From positions 89,939 to 153,938 of the forward strand of contig JASMLR010000002.1 in NCBI GenBank assembly GCA_030748575.1: a stretch of DNA of 64,000 bases. Direction: 5' to 3'. Under the pieces are notes generated by a model. It was not told the DNA's origin and did no database searches. It saw only the letters and a program-made list of their open reading frames with translations. The stretch's first letter is position 1, and each line of letters opens with the position of its first letter. The translations under genes were made by a program, and so were the position numbers. Source of the DNA: Phycisphaerales bacterium. Its GTDB lineage: Bacteria > Planctomycetota > Phycisphaerae > Phycisphaerales > SM1A02. Below, in pieces: positions 47,889 to 55,717 of the stretch.

Positions 47889-47908
47889 GCGTACGTACGT
47901 ACGTACGC
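47889..47908. repeat. 20-bp perfect palindrome made of GTAC units
   Basis: Four tandem GTAC units flanked by GC on each side make a perfect 20-bp self-complementary sequence. It sits 20 bp before the carbonic anhydrase ATG and 8 bp before its GGGAGGA ribosome site, so it is probably in the mRNA leader or at the promoter. Confidence 0.8.
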
Positions 47909-47927
47909 AAGCACAGGGAGGATCAGC

Positions 47928-48629
47928 ATGGCTTGCGGACGTGTCTCGTGGAAGTATCTCGGAAGAAAAAAAGTGGCGGGGGTATTGGCAGCCGCAGGCA
48001 TCGTGATGGGAGGGGTTGCGCTCGCAAGCACTGCCAGTCAGATGACGCCGGATGATGTGTTGGCCAAACTTGTCGCGGGCAACAAGCGATATGTCGAGGG
48101 TGGCATGACGTCGCACAACCTGCCCGCGGCCCGAGCTGGCCTCGCTGCCGGACAGGCACCGATGGCCGCCGTGATTCGTTGTGCGGACTCGCGTGTCGCG
48201 CCCGAGATTGTCTTTGACCAACCGCTCGGCGATCTGTTTGTGTGTGGTGTCGCCGGCAACATTCCGACCACAGAGATCATTGCCAGCCTTGAGTTCGGTG
48301 TGGCCGTGCTTGGCTGCAAGTTGATCGTGGTCATGGGGCACTCAGCGTGCGGTGCTGTGGATGCTGCGTTGGAGCATCGGCACGACACCAATGCGTTGCC
48401 TGGAAACCTCCCAGCTTTGGTTGATCAGATCGTCATTCCTTGTACGGTCAACGCCGACCCGAACGCGCCTGGCGCACTCGATGCTGCCATTGCGTGCAAT
48501 GCCCGCGAGGGAATTGGCGGACTGTTGCGAGGGTCCAAGATTCTTTCAGATGCCGTCGAGGCCGGAACGCTCAAGTTGGCTGCAGGCGTGCAAGACCTCA
48601 AGACCGGACGATTCACGCTGGTCGAATAG
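47928..48629 (+). CDS. Beta-class carbonic anhydrase with N-terminal export signal
   Basis: 233 residues from the ATG at 47928, preceded by GGGAGGA. Zinc site residues of the beta class are Cys85 and Asp87 in CADSRVAPEIVFDQ, His138 and Cys141 in MGHSACGAVDAAL. Residues 1-35 (KKVAGVLAAAGIVMGGVALA after a Trp/Lys/Arg-containing n-region) look like a signal peptide or anchor, so the enzyme probably acts in the periplasm, converting CO2 and bicarbonate. It is a single gene, with a strong terminator 91 bp after its stop. Confidence 0.92.
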   Translation: MACGRVSWKYLGRKKVAGVLAAAGIVMGGVALASTASQMTPDDVLAKLVAGNKRYVEGGMTSHNLPAARAGLAAGQAPMAAVIRCADSRVAPEIVFDQPLGDLFVCGVAGNIPTTEIIASLEFGVAVLGCKLIVVMGHSACGAVDAALEHRHDTNALPGNLPALVDQIVIPCTVNADPNAPGALDAAIACNAREGIGGLLRGSKILSDAVEAGTLKLAAGVQDLKTGRFTLVE

Positions 48630-48719
48630 AGACTCTGGCTGATTGCCGGGGCGGCAAACGCTGCCCCGAATGAGAGTCGCTGGCATGTCCCTCTCGGGAG
48701 CCAGGCATAGATCGCTCGG

Positions 48720-48764
48720 GCGGGCCCCTCTGGACTGATGCGTCAGGCAGGGGGGCCCGCTTTT
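48720..48764 (+). terminator. Terminator of the carbonic anhydrase gene
   Basis: A 13-bp stem (GCGGGCCCCTCTG with CAGGGGGGCCCGC, allowing one T-G pair) around a 15-base loop, followed by TTTT. A strong intrinsic terminator form. Confidence 0.7.
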
Positions 48765-49095
48765 CATGCCTCCGTGAAGATGGCCCATGGCTTGCACGCG
48801 CCGTACAGCGCCTGACCTGCGAAATGATCGGCACAGCGAAATGGTCGGCAGGCCCGGTGCAGCGGCCCAGCCGCTGATGATCCCTCGCTCGCCTGTGAGA
48901 AGCCATGGGCCGCTCGCCAGGCTTGCTGCCTGCCCTGACGCCTGCAGTCTCCTGAGCGCGCCTCACCGCGCGCGGCCGGGCTCGGGGGGGCGGAAGCGGC
49001 GACGGAACGCCGACACGCCTCACGCGAGCGGCCTTGGCCATGCCACAAGGGCCCGGTGGTCTGCAATGGGGGGCAGGCACCTCGGCGGCGGGCAC
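48765..49095. other. Intergenic, no gene supported
   Basis: 331 bp between the terminator and the end of the minus-strand nuclease-repeat gene. Open frames on both strands have no protein-like composition or start signals. A 15-base unit GCGAAATGATCGGCA at 48819 is repeated with one change at 48836. Confidence 0.4.
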
Positions 49096-51675
49096 CTACG
49101 GGCTCGGCGCCGTTCCTGCCGGTTCGTCGATGAAGCAACCGACCCCTGAGCCCGCCGGTTCGGGGTCCGTCGCGGTGACGGTGACCTCGTGGACAGTTCG
49201 TGGAAGCGAGCAGGTGTCGACACCGTCTCCGCGATCAAGCAGCAGGCTGAATGAATGTGCTTTCGCCGCATCCCAGTGATAGGTGTTGCTGCCGGATGCG
49301 CCCTGCGCGGGCGCTCGGGCTCGGAACTCGTCGCTGCCGCCAAGGTCAATCAGATACGCGATGGCCTGCTGAGCCGCGCTGCCTTGCGCCATCCCATCGG
49401 CCTCGTACAGATCATCGCCGCCCCGGTCCACCAGCGCTCCGGCCGCGATGTCCCAGGCCGCGCCCTGATCCGCGGCGGTCTTCCCCAGGTAGTGATCGTC
49501 TCCGGCGTCGTCAATGAGTACGCCAAACGCCTGGTGCACACCGAACCCCTGCGCGTAGCGGTTGCCGTGGTAAACGTCGTCGCCCGAGAAGTCGCGGAGG
49601 ACTCCCAGACTGTGGTAGTAGCCGCCGCCCTGGCTGAACTCGCCCGCCTGATACCGATCGTCCCCGGAAAGATCACACAGGACCCCAATGCCGCCCGCGG
49701 CGAACGTGCGATAGCCGAACCCCATGCCCTGGCTGAATGAGGCGTGCACACCCGGTGTGTCGTACGCGGAGGGGGTCGGCCCATCGGAGATGTGGATGTC
49801 GTCGCCCGCTTCGTCCAGGACCAGCCCGAATCCACGCGGTCCGCCGACCGCGTCAGTGAGATAGTCGCCGAGATAGATGTCGTCGCCCTTGCCCAGGTCC
49901 AGAATGATGCCAGCGCCATACATCGCCGCGCCGATCGACCAGCGGGTGCCCATGTAGATGTCGTCGCCGCCGCGGTCGATGATCATTCCCACGCCGAACG
50001 CACCCGCGCCGGTCGAGAAGGCGCCCCCTTGCTGCCCGTATCGATCGTCGCCTTCGTAATCATCGATGATCCAGGCCCCTAGCAGCCCCGCGGCCGGCCC
50101 TTGCCTCGCTGTGCCTGTGTACATGTCGTCACCATTGACATCCACGATCCGCCGATCTCCCAGCACCAGGGCCGTCGCCATGTAGTGGTCGTCTCCACCC
50201 GTGTCGTAGACCTCGTGGATGAGGGACATGTCGTATGTATTCCGGCCGGGGCCGCCGATGATCCGCCACCCGTCAGATGCGCGAGTGGCTGAGATGATCT
50301 CGCCGGTGACGCCGGTCGGGACGGCCTGGCCAGGCGCCGCTTCCGCACTCGGCGGCAGGCTGATGCCTGCGACGATGGTGCCGAAGTCCATCGAGGCGGC
50401 CCGGTCGAAGACGTCGAGTAGCCCGAAGTCCTGATGCTCAAGGTAGAAGGTGTCGGCAGGAACATGGAGGAGCCTCAGCACGGCGTCAGCAAACGCGGCG
50501 TCGACCGGGAACTGCTGGCCGGATGATGGTGGCGCGTCCAGCATGTCGCCCGCGATGGCCCGCGCGATGGCCGGGGCGGTGGACGGATCGGCCGGGATCG
50601 TGGTCAGCCGGTCCGACACCTCCGCGCCCAACTCCGGGAGTTGGAAGGGGTAGTCAAAGCCCGCCAGCACGCGGGAGAGTTGATTGGCATCCGTTTCTGT
50701 GGCAGCCCGCGCTGCGAGCACCGACGCCGTTTGCTGGGCGTGCCGCGTGAGTGCAGGCGGTATCGGGAGCGCGTCGAGGTCGAGGAGCCGGTGCGGCGGT
50801 GGCACCCAGATGCGATCGGAGCGGCGCGGCCTGCCGATGGTGCCCTGTGGCATGCGTGGCGTGACTGTGGCGACAACGGGGTCGTGGTCGGATGCCGGGT
50901 GGTCGCCGTCGCGGGGTCGCAACACGCAGCTCGCGTCGACCTGCCACTTGTCATTGAGCAGGATGTAGTCGATGCGGGGGCCCATGTGATCGGGGTCAAA
51001 GCCGTGGAAGGTGCCCAAGGCCTGATCTGTTGCGGGGGTGAAGCCGGCGCTGGTGAAGATCTGGAGGCACGCGCTTGCTGGACGTGCATTCAGGTCGCCC
51101 ATGATCGCAATGGGCATCGGACGGCCCCGCGACCACGCGTCCAACCGCGAGACAATCAGTTGGGCTGCCTCCACTCTGGACGTTGCGCCGCGATGGTCCA
51201 GATGGGTTCCGATGAGCATCATGATGGGGCCGGACGAACCCCACACTCGCACCTGCGCCCACGACGCCGTTCGGGGGAGTGCCGCATCCCATCCCACACT
51301 GGCCACCTCGTCCGGCGTTTCCGAGAGCCACAGGTGTCCGGACTTGATCACCTCAAGCCGGGACGAGTCGATCAGCAGGCCGCTGAACTCTCCCGAGCCA
51401 TGGCCGTCTCTGGTCGTGCCGATCTGAGTGAAGGACGGTTCCGCGGCGAGGATCGCTTGCAGTTGGTGGGGGAGTGCCTCTTGTACCGCCACCGCGGCGG
51501 GCCGCTGGCCGGCAATGGTGGACAGCACGAAGTCTCGCCGCGCAGGCCAGGCGTGCGCGCCATCTGCTGCCGTGTCGTAGCGGATGTTGAATGTCATGAA
51601 TGTGACGTCGGCCAATCCGCTCGTGGACAGGGTCGCGGACAGGGCTGCGGCGAGCAGGGGAGATTCGGTACGCAT
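49096..51675 (-). CDS. Exported endonuclease/exonuclease/phosphatase domain fused to G-D-D-x-Y repeats
   Basis: 859 residues with a signal (MRTESPLLAAALSATLSTSGLA). Residues 22-280 are an EEP-fold phosphoesterase with FMTFNIRYD, AVQEALPHQL, GTHLDHRG, GDLNARPA, DYILLNDKW and SDHDPVVA, the complete DNase I-like catalytic set. A helical middle (to about 480) follows. Residues about 488-822 hold some eleven units of roughly 26 residues: [IL]-D-x-x-G-D-D-x-Y-x(5-8)-Q-G-x(3-8)-[FY]-G-x-[LI], e.g. CDLSGDDRYQAGEFSQGGGYYHSLGVL. The acidic GDD turns suggest metal (calcium) binding in a beta solenoid. I do not know a named family for the repeats. Single gene. Confidence 0.8.
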   Translation of the reverse strand: MRTESPLLAAALSATLSTSGLADVTFMTFNIRYDTAADGAHAWPARRDFVLSTIAGQRPAAVAVQEALPHQLQAILAAEPSFTQIGTTRDGHGSGEFSGLLIDSSRLEVIKSGHLWLSETPDEVASVGWDAALPRTASWAQVRVWGSSGPIMMLIGTHLDHRGATSRVEAAQLIVSRLDAWSRGRPMPIAIMGDLNARPASACLQIFTSAGFTPATDQALGTFHGFDPDHMGPRIDYILLNDKWQVDASCVLRPRDGDHPASDHDPVVATVTPRMPQGTIGRPRRSDRIWVPPPHRLLDLDALPIPPALTRHAQQTASVLAARAATETDANQLSRVLAGFDYPFQLPELGAEVSDRLTTIPADPSTAPAIARAIAGDMLDAPPSSGQQFPVDAAFADAVLRLLHVPADTFYLEHQDFGLLDVFDRAASMDFGTIVAGISLPPSAEAAPGQAVPTGVTGEIISATRASDGWRIIGGPGRNTYDMSLIHEVYDTGGDDHYMATALVLGDRRIVDVNGDDMYTGTARQGPAAGLLGAWIIDDYEGDDRYGQQGGAFSTGAGAFGVGMIIDRGGDDIYMGTRWSIGAAMYGAGIILDLGKGDDIYLGDYLTDAVGGPRGFGLVLDEAGDDIHISDGPTPSAYDTPGVHASFSQGMGFGYRTFAAGGIGVLCDLSGDDRYQAGEFSQGGGYYHSLGVLRDFSGDDVYHGNRYAQGFGVHQAFGVLIDDAGDDHYLGKTAADQGAAWDIAAGALVDRGGDDLYEADGMAQGSAAQQAIAYLIDLGGSDEFRARAPAQGASGSNTYHWDAAKAHSFSLLLDRGDGVDTCSLPRTVHEVTVTATDPEPAGSGVGCFIDEPAGTAPSP

Positions 51676-52116
51676 GGCGGGTCATGGTAGGGCTCGGCTC
51701 TGGCCGGCCGGTTGGAATGAGCAGCGTTCCGTTTGCGTAGGCACCCGGATTGCCACGCCTGCCCTCCTCGGCAGGTGTTCGGGCATCACCTCCCCAATGT
51801 CAGACGATGCTCATCAGGGGGGGTGTCGCTGGTTTGAGACGCGTCCTTTGAGGCGTCTACTCCATGCGGCCGGGCCTGCCGCCGCCAGCGTGCGCTGAAT
51901 CTGATGAGCAGGCTTGACCTGCTTGTCAGGGCCGCGGTTGGTATCACGACGGCAACGCGTCCGGCCCGCCCAGCCTGTGAGCATGGCTTGGCCGTCGCCA
52001 TCGGCTCTGCCTTCAGACGTCGCCGCGTCGGGCTGGAGTAGCAGGCAGCCCCCGGGCCGTCCGGGCTCTTCCTTCTGGTGGCCATGCTTGCCCGCTGCCG
52101 GCGGGCGGTGGGGGGA
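51676..52116. other. Intergenic, no gene supported
   Basis: 441 bp between two minus-strand genes. It contains short inverted repeats, among them GCCCGC/GCGGGC at 52090-52106 just after the mntR stop (possible weak terminator) and AGACGC/GCGTCT. No frame looks coding. It should hold the promoter of the nuclease-repeat gene. Confidence 0.4.
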
Positions 52117-52518
52117 TCAGTCACGCATGCGTCGCCGCATCGCGGACAAGGTGGCATCACTCACGTGGTGCTCCATGCCCTCGGCGTCGCGGGCGGCGTC
52201 GGCTGGCGGAACGCCGATGTGCAGCAGAAACTCAAGCAGGAGTTGATGGCGGGCCCGGGACCGCCTGGCCATGGCGGCACCCGCTGCGGTGAGGGTGCAT
52301 GGGCCGTACGGCTTCTTCTCGATCAACCCCTCGCCTGAGAGCCGCTGGAGAATGCGGGTCACGGTGACGTGTGTGACGCCCATTTTCGACGCCAGATCCT
52401 TGACCCGACAGGTCGATTGCGTCTCAAGGATGTCACCGATCGCTTCGACGTAGTCCTCGGCCGTTTCAGTGGCATGATCCTGCCGGGTCTTGGCAAAGGT
52501 ATTCGGGCGTCTGGGCAT
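52117..52518 (-). CDS. mntR: MntR/DtxR-family metal-dependent transcriptional regulator
   Basis: 133 residues from the ATG at 52518. A short Arg-rich start leads into AEDYVEAIGDILETQSTCRVKDLASKMGVTHVTVTRILQRLSGEGLIEKKPYGPCTLTAAG, the winged helix of MntR-like repressors, and the dimerisation/metal domain RHQLLLEFLLHIGVPPADAARDAEGMEHHVSDATLSAM with the EHH ligand block. It has no SH3 domain, like E. coli MntR. It is divergent from an Mn/Zn-type ABC importer, and the region between them holds two matching inverted repeats, so autoregulation and repression of the importer are likely. Confidence 0.92.
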   Translation of the reverse strand: MPRRPNTFAKTRQDHATETAEDYVEAIGDILETQSTCRVKDLASKMGVTHVTVTRILQRLSGEGLIEKKPYGPCTLTAAGAAMARRSRARHQLLLEFLLHIGVPPADAARDAEGMEHHVSDATLSAMRRRMRD

Positions 52519-52549
52519 GGCTGTCTCCACAGCGGTCCCCACCCGGGGG

Positions 52550-52578
52550 TTGACCGCGAACGGCCCGAAGTGTAGCAT
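52550..52578 (+). promoter_or_regulatory. Promoter of the metal importer operon
   Basis: TTGACC, 17 bp and TAGCAT lie 49 bp before the mntA ATG. The -10 is inside the first inverted repeat (52572-52585), so a bound repressor would block RNA polymerase. A GAGGA ribosome site is at 52614-52618. Confidence 0.65.
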
Positions 52579-52605
52579 TGGCTACCAGGTTGTAGCAAGT
52601 GCTAC
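52572..52605. promoter_or_regulatory. Twin MntR-type operators
   Basis: Two perfect inverted repeats of the form GTAGC-N4-GCTAC: GTAGCATTGGCTAC at 52572-52585 and GTAGCAAGTGCTAC at 52592-52605. Their starts are exactly 20 bp apart, about two helical turns, so two dimers would bind the same DNA face. They lie between the divergent regulator and importer genes, over the -10 and the start of transcription. Confidence 0.8.
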
Positions 52606-52626
52606 ACCCCTGCGAGGACCGACCAC

Positions 52627-53583
52627 ATGAAGCGTCTCGTTTCCGGCTTATGCGTGGTACTCATGACGGCGGCGTCACTCGCCGCGCCGCTTGACATCGT
52701 CGCGACGACGGGCATGGTGGCCGACATCGCCAGGCACGTCGCCGGTGATCGCGCCACCGTTGTCAACATCATGGGCGAGGGCGTCGACCCGCATCTGTAC
52801 AAGCCCGTAGCCTCCGACGTTCGCCGCATCATGGGGGCCGATGTTGTTCTGTACAACGGGCTCAAGCTTGAGGGCCGCATGGGGGACATCTTCGAGCGAG
52901 TCGCGGCGCGGGGGCGATTTGTGCGGCCCGTTGCCGCCATGGTCGATGAGTCGTTCCTGCTGGAGCCGGCGGATCAGCCGGGCCACCCCGATCCGCACGT
53001 CTGGATGGATGTGGGCGCGTGGATGGCCGCCACCGAGGCCGTGGCCATCGCCTTGTGTCAGGCCGATCCGGAAGGATGCGCCGCGTATCGGTTGCATGCA
53101 TCTGAGTACATCCGCGAACTCACGGAACTGGACGGGTACGTACGAAGCGTGATGTCAACTATTCCCGAGAACCAGCGAGTCCTCGTCACGGCCCACGATG
53201 CCTTCAACTACTTCGGCCGCGCCTACGGACTGGAAGTCATGGGCATCCAGGGCATTTCGACCGAGTCCGAGGCGGGCCTGGCCGACGTGAGCGGGCTCGT
53301 GAATGTGCTGGTTGAGCGGCAGATTCCGGCGGTATTCGTTGAGTCCAGCGTCTCGGACAAGTACGTCCGCGCTCTTGTTGAAGGCGCCGCCGCGCGAGGG
53401 CACGCGGTTGTCGTGGGAGGCGAACTTTTCTCAGACGCCATGGGCCAGCCCGGCACGTGGGAGGGGACCTACATCGGCATGATCGATCACAACGCCTCGA
53501 CGGTCGCCAGGGCGCTGGGTGGGACCGTGCCTGAACGAGGGTTTCGAGCCGTCGCTGACACCGACGACGCGGCGAAACACTGA
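52627..53583 (+). CDS. mntA: Metal ABC transporter substrate-binding protein (TroA/MntA type)
   Basis: 318 residues with signal MKRLVSGLCVVLMTAASLA; no lipobox Cys, so a soluble periplasmic protein. Cluster A-I fold with candidate ligands His56 (DPHLYKP), His124 (DPHVWMD), Glu239 (FVESS) and Asp287 (MIDHN). A set of two His, one Glu and one Asp is the TroA/PsaA manganese arrangement; the long His-rich loop of zinc-specific ZnuA is absent. First of four genes in a tight operon. Manganese is the inferred substrate. Confidence 0.9.
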   Translation: MKRLVSGLCVVLMTAASLAAPLDIVATTGMVADIARHVAGDRATVVNIMGEGVDPHLYKPVASDVRRIMGADVVLYNGLKLEGRMGDIFERVAARGRFVRPVAAMVDESFLLEPADQPGHPDPHVWMDVGAWMAATEAVAIALCQADPEGCAAYRLHASEYIRELTELDGYVRSVMSTIPENQRVLVTAHDAFNYFGRAYGLEVMGIQGISTESEAGLADVSGLVNVLVERQIPAVFVESSVSDKYVRALVEGAAARGHAVVVGGELFSDAMGQPGTWEGTYIGMIDHNASTVARALGGTVPERGFRAVADTDDAAKH

Positions 53584-53586
53584 TCG

Positions 53587-54402
53587 ATGGATGCGCCTCG
53601 GTCGATCAGGTCACGTATTCCCCGGGGAGACGAGCATGATCCGAATGCCGCCCTGTCGATCCATGATCTGACGGTGGCGTACGACCGCCGGCCCGTCCTC
53701 TGGGACGTTGATCTGGATGTGCCGCCCGGGTGCCTCGCGGCGATCGTCGGACCGAACGGAGCGGGCAAGAGCACGCTCATCAAGGCGTGTCTGGACCTGC
53801 TTCCACGCGTCTCGGGAGATGTCCGGATGTTCGGATCGCCCTGGCGGTCCGTTCGTCATCGTGTGGCATACGTGCCGCAGCGGGAAACGGTGGATTGGGA
53901 CTTCCCGGTCAGCGCGCTGGACGTGGTCGCCATGGGGACCTACGGGCGGCTGGGCTGGTTGAGGCCGGTGGGCCGCGCGCAGAAGCGGGCAGCCATGGAA
54001 GCGCTTGACCGCGTCGGGCTGGCTGATCTGTCCAGCCGCCAGATCAGCCAGTTGTCGGGAGGCCAGCAGCAACGCGTCTTCCTCGCGCGGGCGCTGGCCC
54101 AGCAGGCGGATCTGTATCTCATGGACGAGCCCTTCGCCTCGGTGGACGCAGCGACCGAGCAGGCGATTGTGGAAGTGCTTCGATCCCTTCGTGAAGGTGG
54201 CGGGACGCTCGTTGTTGTGCACCATGATCTTCAGACTGTGGCCGAGTACTTCGAGCACGTCATTCTTCTGAACATGCGCGTCGTCGCCAATGGGCCGATG
54301 ACGCAGACGTTGACTGCGGAGAATCTGAGAGCGACCTACGGCGGCCGGCTCACCCTGCTGGAGCAGGCAGCCACCGCGATTGCCGCCTCAGAGGGGCGTT
54401 GA
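53587..54402 (+). CDS. mntB: Metal ABC transporter ATP-binding protein
   Basis: 271 residues, starting 3 bp after mntA. Walker A GPNGAGKSTLIKA, Q-loop YVPQRETVDWDFPVSALDVV (the WDFPV segment is characteristic of Mn/Zn importers), signature LSGGQQQRVFLARAL, Walker B LYLMDEPFASVD and the switch His in VVVHHDL. It hydrolyses ATP to drive the two permease subunits encoded next. A longer N-terminal tail (MDAPRSIRSRIPRGDEHDP) than usual is present. Confidence 0.93.
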   Translation: MDAPRSIRSRIPRGDEHDPNAALSIHDLTVAYDRRPVLWDVDLDVPPGCLAAIVGPNGAGKSTLIKACLDLLPRVSGDVRMFGSPWRSVRHRVAYVPQRETVDWDFPVSALDVVAMGTYGRLGWLRPVGRAQKRAAMEALDRVGLADLSSRQISQLSGGQQQRVFLARALAQQADLYLMDEPFASVDAATEQAIVEVLRSLREGGGTLVVVHHDLQTVAEYFEHVILLNMRVVANGPMTQTLTAENLRATYGGRLTLLEQAATAIAASEGR

Positions 54403-54406
54403 TGGC

Positions 54407-55717
54407 ATGTCGCTTGCTGCTTCGCTCTTTGACACGCTGCTGCTGACCGACTGGAACACCCGGGTCGTCGTGCTGGGCACATCGATGTTCGGCTGCGCGG
54501 CGGGGGTTGTGGGGACGTTCCTCGTGCTTCGGAAGCGAGCGCTTCTGGGCGACACGGTCAGTCACGCCATGCTCCCTGGCGTCGTCACCGCCTTTCTGGT
54601 GATGCAGGCCTTTGGAGCAGGGGGGAAGTCGTTTGCAGGGCTTTTGCTTGGCGCAGCACTTGCGGGCATGGCAGCTGCCATGGCGATTCCTGTGCTGCGC
54701 CGCGCGACGCGGCTCAAAGACGATGCGATCATGGGGGTCGTGCTGGGCGGCGGCTTTGGACTTGGTATTGCGCTGCTTGGAGTGGCGCAGTCCTTGCCGG
54801 GCGGGAATCAAGCGGGCCTGGAGTCCTTCATCTACGGTCGGACGGCGTCGATGGTCCGAAGCGATGCGGTCGGTATCGGTGTGACGGCCTGTGTGGCGCT
54901 GCTGGTCTCAGCACTGCTCGCCAAGGAGTTTCGGCTTCTCTGCTTTGATGAGGCGTTCGGTCGATCCATCGGTCGGCGTGAACGGCTGCTTGACCTCGGA
55001 CTCATGCTGCTCGCCGTGGGGGTGACGGTCGTGGGACTCCAGGCGGTCGGGCTGATCCTCGTCATCGCGCTGCTCATCATCCCCGCCGCCGCTGCGAGGT
55101 TCTGGACCGACAACTTCATACGGGTGGTGGTTCTTGCGGGGTTCATCGGCGCGGGAGCGTGTTGGGTCGGGGCCTCCATCAGTGCCTTGGCGCCCAAGTT
55201 GCCTGCGGGAGCCATCATCGTCCTGACGCTGGCCGGCATGTTCTGCGTGTCCATGGCGCTGGGCGCACGTCGTGGGGGGATCCGCCGCGTTGGGTCCGCG
55301 CTTCTGCTGCGGAAGCGGACCGGGCGGCAACATCTTCTCCGCGCTGCTTCCGAGTTCATGGAGTCGTCCGGATGCGCAGCGTGGCGGATCGAGGACCTTC
55401 GGCCGATGCGGAGCTGGTCCGCGTCCCGGCTTGCCGGGCTGCATCGAAAGGCGGCCCGCACCGGGGACATTCAGCGATCTGGCAGGGGGTGGACCCTGAC
55501 GCCATCCGGGGCCGAGGCCGCCGCGCGAGTGGTCCGAAACCACCGCCTTTGGGAGATCTTTCTCATACGGCACGCGGACATTGCGGCATCGCACGTCGAC
55601 CGCGACGCGGACTTTGTCGAACACGTTCTGGGGGATGAACTTGTCGCCGAGTTGGAGTCCATGCTGGACACGCCGGATCCGCCGCGGAGCCCGCATCCGA
55701 TTCGAGGTTCCGCATGA
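54407..55717 (+). CDS. mntC: Metal ABC transporter permease with C-terminal DtxR-like module
   Basis: 436 residues from the ATG at 54407. Residues 1-285 are an ABC-3 permease (VGTFLVLRKRALLGDTVSHAMLPGVVTAFL, DEAFGRSIGRRERLLDLGLMLLAVGVTVVGLQAVGLILVIALLIIPAAAARFW). From about residue 298 the chain continues into a cytoplasmic winged-helix-like region (LLRAASEFMES... LAGLHRKAARTGDIQRSGRGWTLTPSGAEAA) and a DtxR-type dimerisation/metal segment (VVRNHRLWEIFLIRHADI... ) with His396 and Glu405-His406. This module is extra to the plain permease and could sense metal or bind the regulator. Overlaps mntD by 4 bp. Confidence 0.85.
   Translation: MSLAASLFDTLLLTDWNTRVVVLGTSMFGCAAGVVGTFLVLRKRALLGDTVSHAMLPGVVTAFLVMQAFGAGGKSFAGLLLGAALAGMAAAMAIPVLRRATRLKDDAIMGVVLGGGFGLGIALLGVAQSLPGGNQAGLESFIYGRTASMVRSDAVGIGVTACVALLVSALLAKEFRLLCFDEAFGRSIGRRERLLDLGLMLLAVGVTVVGLQAVGLILVIALLIIPAAAARFWTDNFIRVVVLAGFIGAGACWVGASISALAPKLPAGAIIVLTLAGMFCVSMALGARRGGIRRVGSALLLRKRTGRQHLLRAASEFMESSGCAAWRIEDLRPMRSWSASRLAGLHRKAARTGDIQRSGRGWTLTPSGAEAAARVVRNHRLWEIFLIRHADIAASHVDRDADFVEHVLGDELVAELESMLDTPDPPRSPHPIRGSA

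Noticed and set aside
48819-48850. Two near-identical 15-base units as a start of a CRISPR array
   Set aside because: Only two copies, 2-base spacer, no cas genes in the window.
48787-49149. 120-aa plus-strand frame before the nuclease-repeat gene
   Set aside because: Composition not protein-like and it runs into the 3' end of the opposite gene.
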